33,096 nucleotides of DNA, from contig NZ_WMJY01000029.1 in NCBI RefSeq assembly GCF_009711055.1, positions 1 to 33,096 on the forward strand. The letters are read 5' to 3'. Source of the DNA: Myroides pelagicus. GTDB lineage: Bacteria > Bacteroidota > Bacteroidia > Flavobacteriales > Flavobacteriaceae. Positions 32,897 to 33,096 of this stretch are shown here, in pieces (the first letter of the stretch is position 1; every line of letters starts with the position of its first letter). A program made the position numbers and the translations under genes. Below the pieces are notes generated by a model. The model made no database searches. It was not told the DNA's origin and saw only the letters and a program-made list of their open reading frames with translations.

Positions 32897-32983
32897 TTAA
32901 ATCATTACAATAGCATACCTCTTCGAATCGTACGGCTGATTCAAATTATTATTAGAGATATTATTGTTTAATGATTGATACAT
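32897..32983 (-). CDS. Asn-rich leader peptide of asnA (candidate)
   Basis: A 28-codon ORF upstream of asnA begins MYQSLNNNISNNNLN and ends in AIVMI. Seven of codons 6-15 are Asn (positions 6, 7, 8, 11, 12, 13, 15). TTGAATC (32944-32938), right at the last Asn codons, can pair with GATTC-G-AA (32929-32922), a classic 1:2 segment pair. The next bases AAGAGG can pair with the terminator 5' arm (2:3). A strong terminator follows 30 nt after the stop codon, then asnA. This is the order of his/trp-type leader-peptide attenuators, with the amino acid matching the enzyme made. It is too short for routine gene calling. Confidence 0.75.
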   Translation of the reverse strand: MYQSLNNNISNNNLNQPYDSKRYAIVMI

Positions 32984-33009
32984 ATAATCGTAATTATTTT
33001 ATATAAGTG

Positions 33010-33017
33010 TAAATGTA
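33010..33017 (-). promoter_or_regulatory. Possible -7 box for the asnA leader transcript
   Basis: On the minus strand TACATTTA is one base off TAnnTTTG and ends 26 nt before the leader ATG. No -33 element is clear, and the window ends soon after, so the true promoter may differ. Confidence 0.3.
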
Positions 33018-33096
33018 GTAAAAAAATATTTTAATTAATCGTCTAAATTATTTTTTTACAACGTGAATTCAAGTTATAAATGCAACATTAGTCATT

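Overview
The window looks like chromosomal DNA of an AT-rich Bacteroidota, most likely a flavobacterium. The support is lineage-typical families (DUF4837, DUF2480 and DUF3078 proteins, a Pif1-like helicase with a C-terminal HTH, M1 and S8 secreted peptidases), Bacteroidota-type promoters (TAnnTTTG at -7, no Shine-Dalgarno needed) and many perfect hairpin terminators. Genus cannot be fixed from sequence alone; a Myroides-like organism is a guess. No tRNA, rRNA, CRISPR array, phage or transposase gene was seen.

Layout: (1) 463-2862: ybeY and mnmG, with three parS-like 16-mers (863-878, 907-922, 2834-2849), the last at the centre of a 42-bp perfect palindrome that also looks like the mnmG terminator. 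(2) 3207-7937: a SAM methyltransferase, a long gene-free stretch holding element copy A, an OmpH/Skp-like lipoprotein and a Pif1-like helicase. (3) 7972-13298: holB (minus), pgk, a LysM lytic transglycosylase and a DUF4837 lipoprotein. (4) 13421-19395, all minus: a CX5R phosphatase, rnpA, an M1 metallopeptidase, an S8 lipoprotein protease and an MBL-fold hydrolase. (5) 19396-20471: about 1 kb without a clear gene, holding element copy B, inverted relative to A. (6) 20472-30819: the SUF iron-sulfur machinery in two blocks, sufA-sufB-sufC-sufD and sufS-sufE-sufT-DUF2480, with a minus-strand class I ribonucleotide reductase pair (nrdB-nrdA) between them. (7) 30877-33096: a DUF3078 protein and, on the minus strand, asnA preceded by a short Asn-rich reading frame and a strong intrinsic terminator.

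The two most notable signals are non-coding. The first is an apparent leader-peptide attenuator for asnA: a 28-codon ORF with 7 Asn codons among codons 6-15, a possible 1:2 hairpin, a short 2:3 antiterminator and a 3:4 terminator with seven Ts, upstream of an asparagine synthetase. The second is a pair of inverted intergenic elements, gap-free over 98 positions with about 15 mismatches, at 4343-4488 and 19661-19792; they may be a structured RNA or a dispersed repeat family. The parS cluster beside mnmG, with rnpA nearby, suggests the region may lie near the replication origin, though no DnaA-box cluster was seen.
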